Shown: one piece after another, positions 4,836 through 5,273 of the stretch
Layout: each line of letters begins with the position of its first letter
Numbering within the stretch: position 1 is the stretch's first letter
Assembly: GCA_025934635.1 (NCBI GenBank)
Contig: JAICWX010000486.1
Coordinates: forward strand, 1-5,273
Reading direction: 5' to 3'
From: Streptosporangiaceae bacterium
GTDB taxonomy: Bacteria; Actinomycetota; Actinomycetes; Streptosporangiales; Streptosporangiaceae
Length of the DNA stretch: 5,273 bases
Notes under the pieces: generated by a model
Told to the model about the DNA's origin: nothing
Databases searched by the model: none
Seen by the model: the letters and a program-made list of their open reading frames with translations, nothing else
Position numbers and translations under genes: made by a program

Positions 4836-5273
4836 CGGGCGCGGCCGGGGCGCGGCGGGCCCGGGTGCTTGAGGTCCTGCGCGCGGCCGACGGGCCGCTG
4901 GGCGCGGCCGACGTCGCGGCGCGGGCCGGCGGGCATGTCAACACCGCCCGGTTCCATCTCGATGCCCTGGTCGCCGAGGGCACCGTCGTGCGGTCGCTGG
5001 ACCAGCCGTCCGGGGCGGGGCGGCCGCGCGCCGTCTACGCCCCCCGGCCGGGGATGAACCGGGCCGGGACCCGGAGCTACCGGCTGCTGGCCCAGATCCT
5101 GCTCAGCAACCTGTCCGCGGCCGGGCCGGACGCGGCCGAGGCGGCCCGGCAGGCGGGCCGGGCCTGGGGCGGTTACCTGTCCGGGCCGCCAGTGCCGTTC
5201 CAGCGCCTGTCCGGCGAGGAGGCGGTCAGCAGGCTCACCGCGTTGCTTGACGACCTGGGCTTCGCCCCGGAAC
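4832..5273 (+). CDS. Winged-helix transcriptional regulator, COG2345/SufR-like (partial, runs off right edge)
   Basis: The 147 residues visible from GTG 4832 begin with a winged helix-turn-helix domain (about 7-72). It has helices RRARVLEVLRAAD and GAADVAARAG, the recognition helix NTARFHLDALVAEG, and a wing ending GRPRAVYAP. The following RSYRLLAQIL, AARQAGRAWGGYL and LTALLDDLGFAPE segments are typical of the COG2345 group of predicted regulators, which includes the iron-sulfur-sensing SufR proteins. The C-terminal region, where SufR cysteines would lie, is outside the window, so cluster sensing cannot be judged. No Cys occurs in the visible part. The start is set by GGGAAGAG 8 nt upstream and the GTGA overlap with the ferredoxin-like frame. 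Its proximity to the palindrome at 4724-4734 suggests autoregulation. An ArsR-like assignment would be the main alternative. Confidence 0.85.
   Translation, partial: MTGAAGARRARVLEVLRAADGPLGAADVAARAGGHVNTARFHLDALVAEGTVVRSLDQPSGAGRPRAVYAPRPGMNRAGTRSYRLLAQILLSNLSAAGPDAAEAARQAGRAWGGYLSGPPVPFQRLSGEEAVSRLTALLDDLGFAPE

Overview
This is a high-GC window (most third codon positions are G or C) with GTG starts and purine-rich ribosome binding sites. An AfsR/SARP-type regulator, an ECF-type sigma factor and an actinobacterial FdxA-like peptide all point to an actinomycete, perhaps a Streptomyces, Streptosporangiales or similar antibiotic-producing lineage. The genus cannot be fixed from the sequence.

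Minus-strand block (3851 down to 1): three genes read leftward in a probable operon. They are a 948-residue AfsR-like regulator (SARP DNA-binding and BTAD domains, NB-ARC ATPase, five 40-residue TPR units), a 128-residue RiPP precursor, and the first 167 residues of a RiPP maturation radical SAM protein that runs off the left edge. The precursor ends in three 6-residue units (SYSIHR, HSSIHR, HSSIHR) directly before its stop. The radical SAM gene starts 19 nt after that stop. Together they look like the upstream end of a RiPP biosynthetic cluster in which a cobalamin-type radical SAM enzyme modifies a repetitive His/Arg-rich core. This is the most interesting system in the window.

Divergent intergenic region (3852 to 4006, 155 bp): it separates the regulator from a plus-strand sigma factor. 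It holds a strong Shine-Dalgarno for the regulator, a perfect 7-bp inverted repeat and three 12-bp tandem repeats, all candidate regulatory sites.

Plus-strand block (4007 to 5273): an ECF-type sigma factor (224 residues) is followed by an AT-rich promoter-like island with an 11-bp palindrome. Next comes a 26-codon reading frame whose first 18 residues match the start of a 7Fe-type ferredoxin and then break off. Its stop overlaps, as GTGA, the start of a winged-helix regulator of the COG2345 (SufR-like) type, which runs off the right edge. The ferredoxin head is either a gene fossil or a translational leader for the regulator.

Inferred working model: the AfsR-like protein controls expression of the precursor and its modifying enzyme. 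The sigma factor may be a second regulatory input from the shared divergent promoter region. The right-hand regulator probably belongs to a different transcription unit.
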